38,735 nt of DNA from Rhodoferax sp. (GCA_018061265.1 JAGOUM010000022.1:1-38735); one strand, 5' to 3'. Positions 1-10,861 are shown, counted from the first letter of the stretch. The notes: a model not told the origin generated them from the letters alone. Translations and numbers: made by a program.

Positions 1-2
1 TG

Positions 3-356
3 GCACAGGGCAGCGGTGCCATTCTCAACGCCAGTTCGGTGGTGGGTCTGTATGGTAATTTCGGGCAAACCAATTACGCCGCCACCAAGTTTGGCGTGAT
101 TGGCTTTACCAAGACCTGGGCGCGTGAACTGGGTCCGAAGGGTGTACGGATCAATGCCGTTGCGCCTGGTTTTATTGCCACGCCGATGGTTGCCGCCATG
201 CCTGAAAAGGTGCTGGCCGACCTCAGCGCCAAAGTTCACCTGCGCCGCATTGGCAAACCGGAAGAAATTGCCAACGTCTACGCTTTCCTCGCCAGCGACG
301 AAGCCAGTTACGTCAACGGTGAGGTGATGGAAGTCTCAGGCGGCATTTCGCTTTAA
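3..356 (+). CDS. fabG: 3-oxoacyl-ACP reductase FabG-like SDR, C-terminal part
   Basis: This is a short-chain dehydrogenase/reductase cut off by the window start; the frame is open from base 3 to a TAA at 354-356. It would reduce 3-oxoacyl-ACP with NADPH in cytoplasmic fatty acid synthesis. Visible are the catalytic serine strand (ILNASSVVG), the YxxxK catalytic pair (NYAATK), the following [17 protein letters not shown] strand and helix, and the family C-terminus ([13 protein letters not shown]). The NAD(P)-binding N-terminus is outside the window. Its stop overlaps the stop of the convergent gene on the other strand. Related SDRs such as acetoacetyl-CoA reductase look similar, so the exact substrate is inferred. 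Confidence 0.85.
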   Translation, partial: AQGSGAILNASSVVGLYGNFGQTNYAATKFGVIGFTKTWARELGPKGVRINAVAPGFIATPMVAAMPEKVLADLSAKVHLRRIGKPEEIANVYAFLASDEASYVNGEVMEVSGGISL

Positions 357-781
357 GCCGGGTTGCGACCCGCTTGCGATTCAGCGGCGCGCTCTGCGTA
401 CCTGTTGAATCGCAGCGCAGTGCGTTGGTGGCTGATGCGCTGCCACACTGCGCGTTTCTCGACCGGACTCATTTCAGTCCAGTATTGCACCTCGGCGAAA
501 GTGCGGCCACATCCTTTGCAGATCTCGTCGCCCTGGCTGGTGGAGCAGATGGCAATGCAGGGGGTGTCTGGTGTGGTGTGATACCACTCCAGCCAGGCTT
601 GCCGTGCCATGGGTGTGAGCCGTATTTCATCGGCCTGATGCTGCCGTAGCAGGGCCATCTCGGCATAGAGCTCCGCCAGTGCGCTGAGCTCCGGCGTCAA
701 TGAAAAACCGTCGGCAGAGGGTCGCAACTGCCGCCAATGGTTGATGGCGGCCTCGATGTCGGTGATGTGAATTGCGGCCAT
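353..781 (-). CDS. DUF3717 and DUF1289 domain protein
   Basis: A 142-residue protein with two small domains of unknown function. Residues 1-65 resemble DUF3717 ([11 protein letters not shown] start, then a helical segment with conserved leucines). Residues 75-120 resemble DUF1289, with the cysteine pattern CIAIC then CKGCG, which may bind a metal or Fe-S cluster. The arginine-rich C-terminus is typical of the family. I chose the ATG at 779-781 because the sequence after it starts the DUF3717 domain directly; the open frame continues further upstream but does not look domain-like. It is convergent with fabG (stops overlap) and divergent from the membrane protein at 834. Function is unknown. 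Confidence 0.8.
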   Translation of the reverse strand: MAAIHITDIEAAINHWRQLRPSADGFSLTPELSALAELYAEMALLRQHQADEIRLTPMARQAWLEWYHTTPDTPCIAICSTSQGDEICKGCGRTFAEVQYWTEMSPVEKRAVWQRISHQRTALRFNRYAERAAESQAGRNPA

Positions 782-833
782 GGGGCGCGAATCATAGCTG
801 GATCGAACAGCCGAACGTGCTAAGCTGTCCACC

Positions 834-1184
834 ATGAAACTGATTGTCAAATGGCTGCTCAGCGCAGCCGCTCTTTTGTGTGTGGCCTACCTGTACCAGG
901 GCGTTTCGGTGAGCAGCTTTGGCGCGGCGTTACTGGCGGCTTTTGTCATTGGCCTGTTCAATATGGTGCTGCGACCGGTGCTGGTGCTGCTCACTCTGCC
1001 GGTCACCCTGGTGACGCTGGGCCTGTTTCTGTTTGTGATCAATGCCTTGATGTTCTGGTTCGCCGCCGGTGTACTCGACGGTTTTTATGTGCGCAGTTTT
1101 GGCGCAGCCCTGTTGGGCTCGCTGATTTACTCGGCGTTTGGCATCGTGATCGACTCAGCGGTCGAGCGATTGCTCTTTAAGTAA
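834..1184 (+). CDS. Phage holin family (holin-4 superfamily, YvlD-like) membrane protein
   Basis: A 116-residue hydrophobic protein with about four transmembrane segments (roughly residues 5-24, 28-45, 52-78 and 87-110) and the family signature region NMVLRPVLVLLTLPVTLVTLG. This matches the widespread COG1950 / phage_holin_4_2 group. Despite the name, these are normally chromosomal inner-membrane proteins of unknown role. No phage genes are nearby, so a lysis function is not implied. Its 3' end overlaps the 3' end of the convergent protease gene by 30 bp. Confidence 0.85.
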   Translation: MKLIVKWLLSAAALLCVAYLYQGVSVSSFGAALLAAFVIGLFNMVLRPVLVLLTLPVTLVTLGLFLFVINALMFWFAAGVLDGFYVRSFGAALLGSLIYSAFGIVIDSAVERLLFK

Positions 1185-2831
1185 AGCCTCCACCTGTCGC
1201 TTGCGGGTGTCGATGATGGACGCATCGATATGCCCGGCGTTATCGGCTCGGACAGTGCGGCTGCTGTTTTGTTCTTGTGCCGAGGTCAGGCGGTCAAGTG
1301 CACCTGCGTAGTCGAGTTGCGCCACCCGTTCCTCGGCTTGCGCCCGCAAGGCGCGCAGCGGCTGGTTTTGTGCACCATAGATGCGGGCCAGCCATTGCCA
1401 GGCGCTGGCATCCTGCGGATGTGCTGCCACCCGTGTCTGCAGACCGACGGCTGCGGCCTCCAGTGCCGCAGGCTGGGTGCCATGCAGGGCAAGTTGTGCG
1501 GCCAGAAACAAGGCGGCCCGCGGCGGGTTGGCCTGCGCGGCATGGATGGCGGGTGATGGTGTGGACTGCAGACTCTGCAGCCAGCCGCCGGCGTTCAGGC
1601 CACCGCTAGCAGCCAGCGCCATTTCGATCCCCAGCCAGTGGGCTTTCTGGCGGGCGGACTCATCGTGATGGACCATGGTTTGTAATCGTTCCACATTGCG
1701 CTTGGAAAGCGCTGGATCGCGCAGTCGGTTGGCCGCCATGGCGGCCCCATAAAGCAAACCCGCCTGTGTTGCCGATGGCTGCGACGCAAACGCTGCGTCA
1801 TTTACCTGGGCTTGCCAGGTGCGCAGCGCATCAACTCCAGAATTGGCCAGGACCCTGGCACGAGCCACCATCATGGCGTGTAACGCGGTTGGCACTGGTG
1901 CCGTGCCGTGCGGGCTGCCCAAAGGCAGACGGGAATGCATGTCAGCGATACGTTCGGTGGTCAGCGGGTGACTGCGCAAATAGGGGTAGGCACCACTGTC
2001 GTTGTGCCGGGCGGCCTGTTGCAACTTGTCAAACATGCTGACAAAACCCGCAGCGTCAAAGCCGGCCTGGGTCATCACGCCAAAACCAATACGGTCGGCC
2101 TCACGCTCCATATCGCGCGAGAAATTGAGCTGGGCCTGGGCTGATAACGCCTGGCCACCGACCATCAGGGCCTCCCCGGCGCTGTTGCCCTTGCTGGCAG
2201 CCATCGCACCCAGAATCATGGCGCCGATCAGCCAGGGAGTTTGCTGCGCGTTCTTGGTCATCAACCTGGAGATATGGCGCTGCGTGACATGGCTGAGTTC
2301 ATGGCCGAGTACCGAGGCCAACTCGTCGCGGCTGCTGACCACGGCCAGCAAGCCCAGGTTCAGGCCCAGGTAGCCGCCCGGCAAGGCAAATGCGTTGACG
2401 GTGCGGTCACGTCCCAGCAGGACTTGCCAGGCAAATCGTTCGTCCAACTCCGCACTTAAATCGCCACGCAGGCGGGCCGCAGCCAGCAAGGGCTGCCAGA
2501 TGTCCTGCACATAGTCGCCCAGAATGGCATCGTCAAAGTAATCCGGGTCACGGTACAACTCGCGCACGATTCGGTCGCCCAGGCGCCGTTCTTCGTTGCT
2601 GCTCATCTCGCTGCCATCACCCAGCAGTGGCAAATTGGCCGCTGTACTCACTGCAACGGCCTGGCTGCCAGCCGCCTGGGCATGTGCTGATCGTGGCAGT
2701 AAGCTAGACAATGCAACAATAAAAAGAGCACCAATCGCAATAGGGATATGCGCTAGAGTCAGTTTTTTACTTAAAAAATAAATCTCGCCATCCAAAGTGT
2801 GGTGACGCGGTGTCGAATATGCTTGGGTCAT
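1155..2831 (-). CDS. bepA: M48 family periplasmic metalloprotease with C-terminal TPR region (BepA-like)
   Basis: About 558 residues. An N-terminal hydrophobic segment ending LPRSAHA (about residues 28-51) looks like a secretion signal. The mature start ([20 protein letters not shown]) is typical of BepA/YfgC. The zinc site HELSH is at about residues 177-181, with the third ligand in [10 protein letters not shown]. The C-terminal half is alanine-rich and helical, as expected for TPRs. In Enterobacteria this protease and chaperone assists outer-membrane beta-barrel assembly, notably LptD; that role is inferred here. The ATG at 2829-2831 is preceded by AGAGG at very short spacing, so the exact start is uncertain. 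The longer open frame upstream is the shadow of moaC. Divergent from moaC by 45 bp. Confidence 0.85.
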   Translation of the reverse strand: MTQAYSTPRHHTLDGEIYFLSKKLTLAHIPIAIGALFIVALSSLLPRSAHAQAAGSQAVAVSTAANLPLLGDGSEMSSNEERRLGDRIVRELYRDPDYFDDAILGDYVQDIWQPLLAAARLRGDLSAELDERFAWQVLLGRDRTVNAFALPGGYLGLNLGLLAVVSSRDELASVLGHELSHVTQRHISRLMTKNAQQTPWLIGAMILGAMAASKGNSAGEALMVGGQALSAQAQLNFSRDMEREADRIGFGVMTQAGFDAAGFVSMFDKLQQAARHNDSGAYPYLRSHPLTTERIADMHSRLPLGSPHGTAPVPTALHAMMVARARVLANSGVDALRTWQAQVNDAAFASQPSATQAGLLYGAAMAANRLRDPALSKRNVERLQTMVHHDESARQKAHWLGIEMALAASGGLNAGGWLQSLQSTPSPAIHAAQANPPRAALFLAAQLALHGTQPAALEAAAVGLQTRVAAHPQDASAWQWLARIYGAQNQPLRALRAQAEERVAQLDYAGALDRLTSAQEQNSSRTVRADNAGHIDASIIDTRKRQVEALLKEQSLDR

Positions 2832-2876
2832 ACCTCTATGATGCCAGTCTTGTGTAAAGGTTCGAAACCCCGCCCC

Positions 2877-3365
2877 ATGAATACCCTGACCCACTTTGAC
2901 GCCGAAGGCCAAGCCCATATGGTCGATGTTGCTGAAAAAGCCTCTACTCACCGGATCGGTATCGCCGAGGGGCGTATCGAAATGCAGCTCGACACGCTTG
3001 CGCTGATCGCGTCTGGCCACAGCAAGAAGGGCGATGTACTGGGCATTGCACGCGTTGCCGGCATCATGGCGGCCAAAAAAACCAGCGATCTGATTCCACT
3101 TTGCCACCCCTTGGCCTTGACGCGGGTGGCAATTGCTTTCTCGCTATCAGAGTCGCAGGGCACCCAGGCCGCAGCAGTCCGTTGCACTGCAACGGTCGAG
3201 ACCGTTGGCCAGACGGGTGTCGAAATGGAGGCGCTGACCGCGGTGCAGGTAAGCCTGCTGACAATTTACGACATGTGCAAGGCAGTCGATCGCGGCATGG
3301 TGATGACGGATGTCAAGCTGCTGGAAAAACATGGTGGCAAGTCGGGCAGCTTTGTGCGGGCTTAA
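2877..3365 (+). CDS. moaC: Cyclic pyranopterin monophosphate synthase MoaC
   Basis: A 162-residue cytoplasmic enzyme of molybdenum cofactor synthesis; it converts the MoaA product 3',8-cyclo-GTP to cyclic pyranopterin monophosphate. Family signatures are clear: [12 protein letters not shown] at the start, the [13 protein letters not shown] active-site segment, [10 protein letters not shown], and the C-terminal [11 protein letters not shown] followed by KHGGKSG. Length is normal. The ATG at 2877 begins the conserved N-terminus; an upstream extension to 2799 has no family similarity. The last 71 bases of coding sequence up to FVR are repeated exactly at 4002-4072. The gene stands alone, without other moa genes. 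Confidence 0.95.
   Translation: MNTLTHFDAEGQAHMVDVAEKASTHRIGIAEGRIEMQLDTLALIASGHSKKGDVLGIARVAGIMAAKKTSDLIPLCHPLALTRVAIAFSLSESQGTQAAAVRCTATVETVGQTGVEMEALTAVQVSLLTIYDMCKAVDRGMVMTDVKLLEKHGGKSGSFVRA
3288..3358 (+). repeat. Direct repeat copy A: 3' end of moaC
   Basis: Bases 3288-3358 are identical to 4002-4072, an offset of 714 bp. Weaker similarity extends left to 3277, with three mismatches in eleven bases. This copy lies in the intact moaC and encodes [20 protein letters not shown] and the following SFVR. Confidence 0.95.
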
Positions 3366-3487
3366 ATGGTCATTTCTTGCCAACCGCTATTTTTGACAAA
3401 TTCTGGCTGACTTCTCGCCTACGCAACTGAAGCTTCCGGTGGTTTCAGCAACCTGAAAGGTGATTTGCCTTTTGCACCTCATCGACC

Positions 3488-3512
3488 AAAAAAAGCCCCG
3501 CATCAGCGGGGC
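3488..3512 (-). terminator. Rho-independent terminator of the small secreted protein gene
   Basis: Read on the minus strand: a GCCCCGC/GCGGGGC stem (3495-3501 with 3506-3512), a four-base loop, then a run of seven T (3488-3494). It lies 23 bp after the stop of the minus-strand gene ending at 3535. Confidence 0.85.
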
Positions 3513-3534
3513 CATGAGCATGCAACGATAGAAC

Positions 3535-3852
3535 TTAGTCACCCCAGTTCGCGTATTTCTCGCAGGTCTGGTTGATTTTTTTGCCTTTAGGCGATTCAGA
3601 AAACTTGGCCAGATTGCCTTTGAAGTCATCGGGTGTCTCGTTCCACATACATTCGCAGAAGGCCGCCATTTTTGTTTGACCCGCAATGGGGCTGGGTGCG
3701 TTCCCACCTTCATAATTTTTGCTGGAGTAAGCGAGGCATTGTTTATATTGAGGATCACTACTGGGAACGTCGTTGTAATCGCCAGCGGCAAATGCAGTCT
3801 GAGTCATGCCAAGTAAAACGATGGATGCAACCGCAACAAGGGACTTAACCAT
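3535..3852 (-). CDS. Small secreted protein with four cysteines, unknown function
   Basis: A 105-residue protein I do not recognise. The start MVKSLVAVASIVLLGMTQTA followed by FAAG is a good Sec signal peptide, probably cleaved at about residue 22. The mature part of about 83 residues has four cysteines: one in YKQCLAY, two in FCECMWNE and one in QTCEKY. They could form two disulfides in the periplasm. The ATG at 3850-3852 was chosen because the signal peptide starts there. The gene has its own terminator and lies alone between the two copies of the moaC 3' end, so it may have arrived with the event that made the duplication. Confidence 0.65.
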   Translation of the reverse strand: MVKSLVAVASIVLLGMTQTAFAAGDYNDVPSSDPQYKQCLAYSSKNYEGGNAPSPIAGQTKMAAFCECMWNETPDDFKGNLAKFSESPKGKKINQTCEKYANWGD

Positions 3853-4001
3853 TAAATTAACTTTCAACAAGGTTTTGAAGGGGTGGAACACGACGCGTCA
3901 CCATGGACCCCAGTTAAATACTCTAACAGGCTTGCATCCACTCGGCCCCAATCAATTTTCACAATCAGTTGAGCCGCATCGCGACGGAGCGCAAGGCGTT
4001 T

Positions 4002-4076
4002 GATCGCGGCATGGTGATGACGGATGTCAAGCTGCTGGAAAAACATGGTGGCAAGTCGGGCAGCTTTGTGCGTTGA
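4002..4076 (+). pseudogene. Orphan duplicate of the moaC 3' end (direct repeat copy B)
   Basis: Bases 4002-4072 repeat moaC 3288-3358 exactly. In the moaC frame it reads DRGM to SFVR and then stops at a TGA (4074-4076), where the real gene continues with one more residue and TAA. Nothing upstream resembles the rest of moaC, so this is a fragment and not a gene. It may be an attachment-site-like scar or a partial duplication. Confidence 0.85.
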
Positions 4077-4082
4077 ACCGAT

Positions 4083-5615
4083 TTAGCGAGGTCCGGGCAA
4101 GTCGGTGTGTTCGGCGATCCAGCGTGCGTAATCATCTGGGAAAGCAACTTTCATACGCGCGGCGAAATAGGCCACCTCGTCAAAGCGTTTGAGCACCACG
4201 GCGGTGTCCAGCAGTTTTTCGATCACTCGCGCTTCAGGTGAAAAGTGCAGCATGTCCAGCGCCAGCTCGTGTATCGATTGGGCGTTGCTGGCACTCACCT
4301 CGGTCAGGGTCAGGTCGGCAAAGCGCACTTGATCACCGAATAGCCAGACACCTCTTGTTTTATGGATGGTGTCGACACGGTAGTCAGCCAGGCGGTCTTC
4401 AGGGTTGCGGTAAATCTGGCTGGCGAGGTAATAGTTCCATGCGCTAGCAGCACAAAAAACAATCAAAAAAGTAGCACCAAATACTTTTGTGTATTGCGCT
4501 AGACGGCCAAAATGCTTGAAACCGTCGCTCACAAGATCAGTGCCGGGATGCCACCACAACAGCCACAGGCTCAGGCCCGCTGCCATCTGGAACGGGCCAT
4601 ACCAAAGCGGATACTCCAGCAAACTGTGCAAACCGATGACGGCCAAAATACCCCAGGCCAGTTGTCGGGTCGGGTCGGCCTCGCGCCATGGCCGGCCACG
4701 CCACAGCAGGCCGAGCACCACGCCACAGGCAAAAACAGCAACTGGCACACCAAGTTCGACCGCCAGGTGCAAGGGCAGGTTATGGGCATTGTCAAGAATG
4801 TCGCAAAAGCGCTGGCCGGGATAAAGCGTGATGAAGTGTGCATAGTCCAGCTCACCCCAGCCCCAGCCAAGCCAGGGCTTTTCTGCGATCAGATGCAACA
4901 CGTTGCCCCACAAGGTCAGGCGGCTAAAGCACGCGGCGTCGCCTGCGCGCAGACGTGCCCAGGCACCACTGTTCAATGGGTCAAGCCCAGCCAGCAGCGG
5001 CAGAAAAAAAGTCGCGCCGATATAGGCCACCACCGTGATGGTCGGGATGAACAGCCAGTCATGCCTTGAAGATCTGATGTGCGTTAGCCCAGATGCAAGC
5101 TGGGTGGGGCGCCACCACAAAAGCAACAGGCAAACCAGAATCAGCTCCATCAGGCCGGTACGCGACGAGGACGCGGCATTGGCGACGCCCAGCAGCGCTG
5201 CCAGGCCACCATAAAACCACTTCCTGGCAATTGTTGTTTGGCTTTGGATGTGCAGCCATACAAGTGCCAGCAAGCCTAAAGTCAGTAGAGTGGCGAATTG
5301 ATTGCGCTGGCGCAGATGGCCGTAGGCTTCGCCGACATCCGTATGGTTCAGCCAGACACCAAACGCTGCGGTGGCGCCAAAATACTGCAGCAAACCGATC
5401 AATGCACTCAAGCTTGCCGCAACCAGCCAGGCCAGAGAAATGGCCTGTACCATGCGGGCGGACTGGCCTTGATTTCGGTCAAACGCCAAGGCCAGTATCA
5501 CACCCGCAGCGCATAACCATGAAAACAGCAATGGGCCGACGGCACTGGTGGGCCCGGGCGAGAACGGATTCAGCCAAGGCAGCGTGACGAGGATGAATGC
5601 AGCAAATGCGGGCAT
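4083..5615 (-). CDS. Wzy/PglL-family membrane protein (O-antigen ligase or O-oligosaccharyltransferase type)
   Basis: About 510 residues with ten or more predicted membrane segments, then a soluble C-terminal stretch from about residue 400. Landmarks are GHLRQRNQFATLL in an early loop, the large periplasmic loop with WLGWGWGELDYAHF and DNAHNLPLHLAVELGVP, and LLEYPLWYGPF, all characteristic of the Wzy_C / Wzy_C_2 group. Such proteins transfer lipid-linked glycans to lipid A core or to proteins such as pilins. No glycan or pilin genes are nearby, so the acceptor is unknown. I placed the start at the ATG at 5613-5615 because the alternative at 5669 lies inside the terminator of the upstream aldolase gene. 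No clear ribosome binding site is visible. Confidence 0.75.
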   Translation of the reverse strand: MPAFAAFILVTLPWLNPFSPGPTSAVGPLLFSWLCAAGVILALAFDRNQGQSARMVQAISLAWLVAASLSALIGLLQYFGATAAFGVWLNHTDVGEAYGHLRQRNQFATLLTLGLLALVWLHIQSQTTIARKWFYGGLAALLGVANAASSSRTGLMELILVCLLLLWWRPTQLASGLTHIRSSRHDWLFIPTITVVAYIGATFFLPLLAGLDPLNSGAWARLRAGDAACFSRLTLWGNVLHLIAEKPWLGWGWGELDYAHFITLYPGQRFCDILDNAHNLPLHLAVELGVPVAVFACGVVLGLLWRGRPWREADPTRQLAWGILAVIGLHSLLEYPLWYGPFQMAAGLSLWLLWWHPGTDLVSDGFKHFGRLAQYTKVFGATFLIVFCAASAWNYYLASQIYRNPEDRLADYRVDTIHKTRGVWLFGDQVRFADLTLTEVSASNAQSIHELALDMLHFSPEARVIEKLLDTAVVLKRFDEVAYFAARMKVAFPDDYARWIAEHTDLPGPR

Positions 5616-5626
5616 GGACGGACCAC

Positions 5627-5662
5627 AAAAAAAACCCGCCAGTGGCGCTTGCCAATGGCGGG
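5627..5662 (-). terminator. Terminator of fba
   Basis: On the minus strand a CCCGCCA/TGGCGGG stem (5635-5641 with 5656-5662), extended inside by a GGC/GCC pairing, is followed by eight T (5627-5634). It starts about 20 bp after the fba stop and separates fba from the Wzy-like gene. Confidence 0.85.
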
Positions 5663-5684
5663 TGATCACCGGGATCGGGCAGGT

Positions 5685-6749
<1,065 letters not shown>

Positions 6750-6847
6750 GATGGTGTCCTTTGAGGGTTGATACGAAAGGTTGAACTTGCCAATTTTAGC
6801 GATGGAAGCAACAGGCGATTTAATCCAGCGCAAAGGACAGGCGCTTA

Positions 6848-6876
6848 TTCACCGCTGGTGGCTTGCTTTCTATAAA
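6848..6876 (+). promoter_or_regulatory. Predicted sigma-70 promoter of the YidE-type transporter
   Basis: TTCACC (6848-6853), a 17-bp spacer and TATAAA (6871-6876). It lies about 170 bp upstream of the transporter start, in the 297-bp gap between divergent fba and the transporter. Nothing else is recognised in that gap. Confidence 0.35.
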
Positions 6877-7046
6877 ATCAAGTAACTTTATTTAATTGCC
6901 TTGTGTGCCCAACAATTCATGTCATCGGCTGGTGATGTATCTTGACTGGGCATGGTTCAATCTCCAGCGCGTCTGTGCAAGAGCCAAAACGGTGGGTCAA
7001 TGGTGCCACTCACCTGCAAAGGGTGGCCAGAAAAGGGTTCCAAATC

Positions 7047-8708
7047 ATGAGTGATGTTGCAATTTCGGTCAGCCTGTTGGCGTTGGTTGCGGTGGTGGGT
7101 TTGTGGCTGGGCAGTTTTGAGTTCAAGGGTGTGGGTCTGGGCATTGGAGGGGTGTTGTTTGGCGGCATTTTTGTTGGCCATTTTGTACATCAGCAAGGCA
7201 TTGCGCTGGACCTGCACACCCTTCATTTTGTGCAGGAGTTCGGCCTGATCCTGTTTGTCTACAGCATCGGTATCCAGGTGGGGCCGGGGTTCTTCTCATC
7301 GCTGCGCAGCAGTGGTTTGCGCCTGAACGGATTTGCCGCGCTGCTGGTGCTGCTCGGCGGTCTGGTCGCGGCGGGGCTTAACAGGTTCATGGATGTGCCT
7401 CTGGCGGTGGTGCTGGGTATTTTTTCGGGTGCCGTCACCAACACGCCGTCGCTTGGCGCCGGGCAGCAGATCCTGACCGAACTGGGTGCTTCAGCGCAAA
7501 GTGTCTCAGGCATGGGAATGGCTTACGCAATGGCCTACCCGTTTGGAATCTGCGGTATTTTGCTTTCGATGTGGCTGCTTCGCTTGTTGTTCCGGATCAA
7601 TGTCAACCAAGAGGCGCAAGCCTTTGAAACCCAAGCGGGCAGGTCCCGCGCAAGCCTGGCCACCATGAATGTGGCATTGCGCAATACCAACCTGAATGGC
7701 CTTGCGCTGAGTGATGTGCCCCTGCTGGCGGATGGCAAGGTGATCTGCTCGCGGCTCAAGCGCGGAGAGACCCTAAGCGTGCCACGTCCACAAACTTCCC
7801 TTGAAATCGGCGACATCCTGCATCTGGTTGGCGATATGGAGGCCCTGCGTCAAGTCCAGTTGGTGATTGGTGAGGCGGTGGAAACCTCGTTGTCCACCCA
7901 CGGGACCGAATTGCGGGTCGAGCGGGTGGTGGTGACTAATGTCAAGGTGATTGGCAAGAATCTGGTGGAACTGGCGCTGACGCAAACCTATGACGTGGTC
8001 ATCTCCCGCCTGAACCGGGCTGGTGTCGAACTGGTGCCCGAGCCCAGCACCACCTTGCAGTTTGGTGACATCCTGAACCTGGTCGGTCGACCCGACTCCA
8101 TCGAAGTGGTCGCAGGCATGATGGGCAATGCACAGCAAAAACTGCAACAGGTGCACATGCTGCCAGTCTTCATTGGCATCGGCCTGGGTGTGCTGCTGGG
8201 CTCAATCCCGTTTTATCTGCCGGGTATTCCCGCTGCGCTCAAGCTCGGACTGGCCGGTGGTCCGCTGGTGGTGGCGCTGGTGGTCTCGCGTATCGGTAGC
8301 ATCGGTACCTTGCACTGGTTTATGCCGCCCAGCGCCAATCTGGCGCTGCGGGAGCTGGGGATTGTGCTGTTTCTGGCGGTGGTGGGGCTCAAATCCGGGG
8401 GGCAGTTCCTGGCAACGCTGATGCAAGGTCCAGGGGTTAGCTGGCTGGTGTACGGTGCCATGATCACCTTGCTACCCTTGCTGACGGTCGGACTATTGGC
8501 GCGTATATTCGGAAAAACCAATTACCTGACGCTGTGTGGACTTTTGGCTGGCTCCATGACCGATCCGCCGGCACTGGCGTTTGCCAATGCGATGCACCCC
8601 ACCAGCGGCGCGGCGGCGCTGTCGTATGTCACCGTTTATCCGCTGGTGATGTTCTTGCGCATCGTGGCACCCCAGTTGCTGGCGTTGATGCTGTGGGTTC
8701 CGGGATAA
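7047..8708 (+). CDS. yidE: YidE-type putative transporter (AspT/YidE family)
   Basis: 553 residues, the same length as E. coli YidE as I remember it. There are two blocks of membrane helices (about residues 5-200 and 370-553) around a cytoplasmic region with two TrkA_C (RCK_C) domains ([10 protein letters not shown] and [12 protein letters not shown]). Conserved stretches are [52 protein letters not shown] and [13 protein letters not shown]. These proteins resemble the aspartate:alanine antiporter AspT; the substrate of YidE is not known. The ATG at 7047 has AAGGG upstream and begins [19 protein letters not shown], matching the family N-terminus. It faces pckG across a shared terminator. Confidence 0.9.
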   Translation: MSDVAISVSLLALVAVVGLWLGSFEFKGVGLGIGGVLFGGIFVGHFVHQQGIALDLHTLHFVQEFGLILFVYSIGIQVGPGFFSSLRSSGLRLNGFAALLVLLGGLVAAGLNRFMDVPLAVVLGIFSGAVTNTPSLGAGQQILTELGASAQSVSGMGMAYAMAYPFGICGILLSMWLLRLLFRINVNQEAQAFETQAGRSRASLATMNVALRNTNLNGLALSDVPLLADGKVICSRLKRGETLSVPRPQTSLEIGDILHLVGDMEALRQVQLVIGEAVETSLSTHGTELRVERVVVTNVKVIGKNLVELALTQTYDVVISRLNRAGVELVPEPSTTLQFGDILNLVGRPDSIEVVAGMMGNAQQKLQQVHMLPVFIGIGLGVLLGSIPFYLPGIPAALKLGLAGGPLVVALVVSRIGSIGTLHWFMPPSANLALRELGIVLFLAVVGLKSGGQFLATLMQGPGVSWLVYGAMITLLPLLTVGLLARIFGKTNYLTLCGLLAGSMTDPPALAFANAMHPTSGAAALSYVTVYPLVMFLRIVAPQLLALMLWVPG

Positions 8709-8730
8709 GGTTCCAAAACCACGTTGCCAT

Positions 8731-8759
8731 AAAAAAGCCACCGCTGAGGTGGCTTTTTT
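8731..8759. terminator. Bidirectional terminator between yidE and pckG
   Basis: Perfect symmetrical hairpin: six A, GCCACC, a five-base loop (8743-8747), GGTGGC and six T. It can end transcription from both convergent genes. Confidence 0.9.
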
Positions 8760-8792
8760 GTTGAGCGCAGCCCGTCGGCTTGTGTTGCTCAA

Positions 8793-10676
8793 TCAGGCGA
8801 GTGCTTCTTCGATGCGTTGTTTGGTGGCAACCAGTTCCTTGGGCAGGTGGTAGGCCAACTTGGCGAACAGCTCATCGTGTAATGCCATTTCTTCTCTCCA
8901 GGCGGCCTTGTCGATGCTGGTCACTGTCTTGAATTGTTCAGCACTGAAGTTCAAACCTTGCCAGTTCAGGGCTTCGTAATCGGGCGTGAGGCCAAAGAAG
9001 TGTTCTTGTCCCTGTGCTGTAGTGCCATCAAGCCGATCCAGAATCCATTTCAGGACGCGCATATTTTCACCGTAGCCAGGCCAGACAAACTTGCCATCAG
9101 GGCCTTTACGGAACCAATTGGTGGTGTAAATTTTTGGCAATTTCACGCCTTTGGACTCCAGTTCGGCACCCAACGTGAGCCAATGCTGGAAGTAGTCACT
9201 CATGTTGTAGCCGGTAAACGGCAGCATGGCAAATGGGTCCCGCCGCACCACTCCGGCCTGGCCAACCGCTGCGGCCGTGGTTTCAGAGCCCATCGTGGCC
9301 GCCATATAAACACCATCGACCCAGGTGCGAGCCTCTGTCACCAGTGGCACGGTGGTGGCCCGCCGCCCGCCAAACATGAATGCATCAATCGGCACACCTG
9401 CCGGGTTGTCCCACTCGGCATCGAGTGCCGGGTTGTTGATGGCTGACACGGTGAAGCGCGAGTTGGGATGCGCTGCCTTGGCTCCGGTGGCCTTGGCGAT
9501 TTCAGGCGTCCAGTCATTGCCTTTCCAGTCGATCAGGTGATCAGGCAGCTTTTGACCGGGAACGTCGTGTTCCATGCCTTCCCACCAGACATCGCCATCG
9601 TCGGTAAGCGCGACGTTGGTGTAGATCACATTTTTGTCCAGGCTGCGCATGCAATTGGGATTGGTCAACATGTTGGTGCCAGGGGCGACACCAAAATAGC
9701 CGGCCTCTGGATTGATGGCGTACAGCTTGCCGTCCGCACCCGGCTTGATCCAGGCAATATCGTCGCCCACGGTGGTCACCTTCCAGCCATCAAAACCGGC
9801 AGGTGGCACCAGCATGGCGAAATTAGTTTTTCCGCAGGCGCTGGGGAAAGCCGCAGCCACGTAGTGTTTTTTGCCTTGCGGGTTGGTGGCACCCAAAATC
9901 ATCATGTGCTCAGCCAGCCAGCCTTCGTCGCGCGCCATATTGGAAGCAATACGCAGCGCAAAACACTTTTTGCCCAGCAAGGCGTTGCCACCATAACCTG
10001 AGCCATAACTCCAGATTTCACGCGTTTCGGGGTAGTGGACAATGTACTTGTTGGGATTACACGGCCAGGTCACATCCTTTTGACCCGCTTCCAGCGGCGC
10101 GCCGACTGTGTGCATACAGGGCACAAACTCACCCGCTACACCCAGCACGTCGTAAACCGCTTTGCCCATACGTGTCATGATCTTCATGTTGACGGCAACG
10201 TAGGCGCTATCCGATAGCTCCAGGCCGATATGGGCGATTGGACTGCCCAATGGGCCCATGCTGAAGGGGATCACATACATGGTGCGACCCTTCATGCAGC
10301 CTTCAAACAAGGCTTTGGTGCCGTCGGCCTGGCCGGTTTGCAACAAGGCACGCATTTCGCGAGGGTCCATCCAGTTGTTGGTGGGGCCGGCGTTCTCTTT
10401 CTTTTCGCTGCAAATAAAGGTGCGATCTTCAACACGCGCCACATCGCTGGGGTCGCTGCAGGCAAGATAGCTGTTGGGGCGTTTGACCGGGTTGAGCTTT
10501 TTAAAAGTACCACAATCGACCAGCAATTGGCACAAGTTGTCGTACTCTTCGTCTGAACCGTCACACCAATGGATGGCTGCAGGCTGGGTAAGCGCGGCCA
10601 TATTGGCCACCCAGGCGACCAGTTTCGTGTTTTTTACATGGCTTGGGGCATTGACTTGGGGAACAGATGTGTTCAT
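8793..10676 (-). CDS. pckG: Phosphoenolpyruvate carboxykinase (GTP)
   Basis: A 627-residue cytoplasmic enzyme that converts oxaloacetate and GTP to phosphoenolpyruvate, CO2 and GDP, the first step of gluconeogenesis from C4 acids. It is the GTP type: the P-loop [13 protein letters not shown] with its reactive cysteine, GDDIAWIK for metal and nucleotide, the substrate loop [14 protein letters not shown], and [14 protein letters not shown]. The ATG at 10674-10676 is preceded by AGGAG at good spacing, and the longer open frame has no family similarity. It lies downstream of pyk on the same strand, 318 bp away with a predicted promoter in between, so it is probably transcribed separately. Confidence 0.96.
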   Translation of the reverse strand: MNTSVPQVNAPSHVKNTKLVAWVANMAALTQPAAIHWCDGSDEEYDNLCQLLVDCGTFKKLNPVKRPNSYLACSDPSDVARVEDRTFICSEKKENAGPTNNWMDPREMRALLQTGQADGTKALFEGCMKGRTMYVIPFSMGPLGSPIAHIGLELSDSAYVAVNMKIMTRMGKAVYDVLGVAGEFVPCMHTVGAPLEAGQKDVTWPCNPNKYIVHYPETREIWSYGSGYGGNALLGKKCFALRIASNMARDEGWLAEHMMILGATNPQGKKHYVAAAFPSACGKTNFAMLVPPAGFDGWKVTTVGDDIAWIKPGADGKLYAINPEAGYFGVAPGTNMLTNPNCMRSLDKNVIYTNVALTDDGDVWWEGMEHDVPGQKLPDHLIDWKGNDWTPEIAKATGAKAAHPNSRFTVSAINNPALDAEWDNPAGVPIDAFMFGGRRATTVPLVTEARTWVDGVYMAATMGSETTAAAVGQAGVVRRDPFAMLPFTGYNMSDYFQHWLTLGAELESKGVKLPKIYTTNWFRKGPDGKFVWPGYGENMRVLKWILDRLDGTTAQGQEHFFGLTPDYEALNWQGLNFSAEQFKTVTSIDKAAWREEMALHDELFAKLAYHLPKELVATKQRIEEALA

Positions 10677-10861
10677 TGATACTCCTAGTTTAAAAAACCG
10701 ACCGGCCAGAGCGAAATCAGCCAAACCCCGGATGCCTGGGCGAGACTACAAGTCATGCGTGTTGAGTTTGACCCGCAAGCCGTGGCGGGTGCCGGGCATG
10801 TCAGGAGGCAGCGGGTTTGCAGGCATTTGAAATGGACTGAATCTGGTCGGGTGACCTGCAA

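Noticed and set aside
834-1184. Prophage lysis gene because of the holin label
   Set aside because: The family is mostly chromosomal and no phage gene is nearby.
3288-4076. Insertion sequence at the moaC repeat
   Set aside because: No transposase and no terminal inverted repeats; the repeat is far longer than a normal target duplication.
5616-5669. Longer start for the Wzy/PglL-type gene
   Set aside because: The upstream ATG lies within the intrinsic terminator of fba, so most transcripts and ribosomes would not use it.
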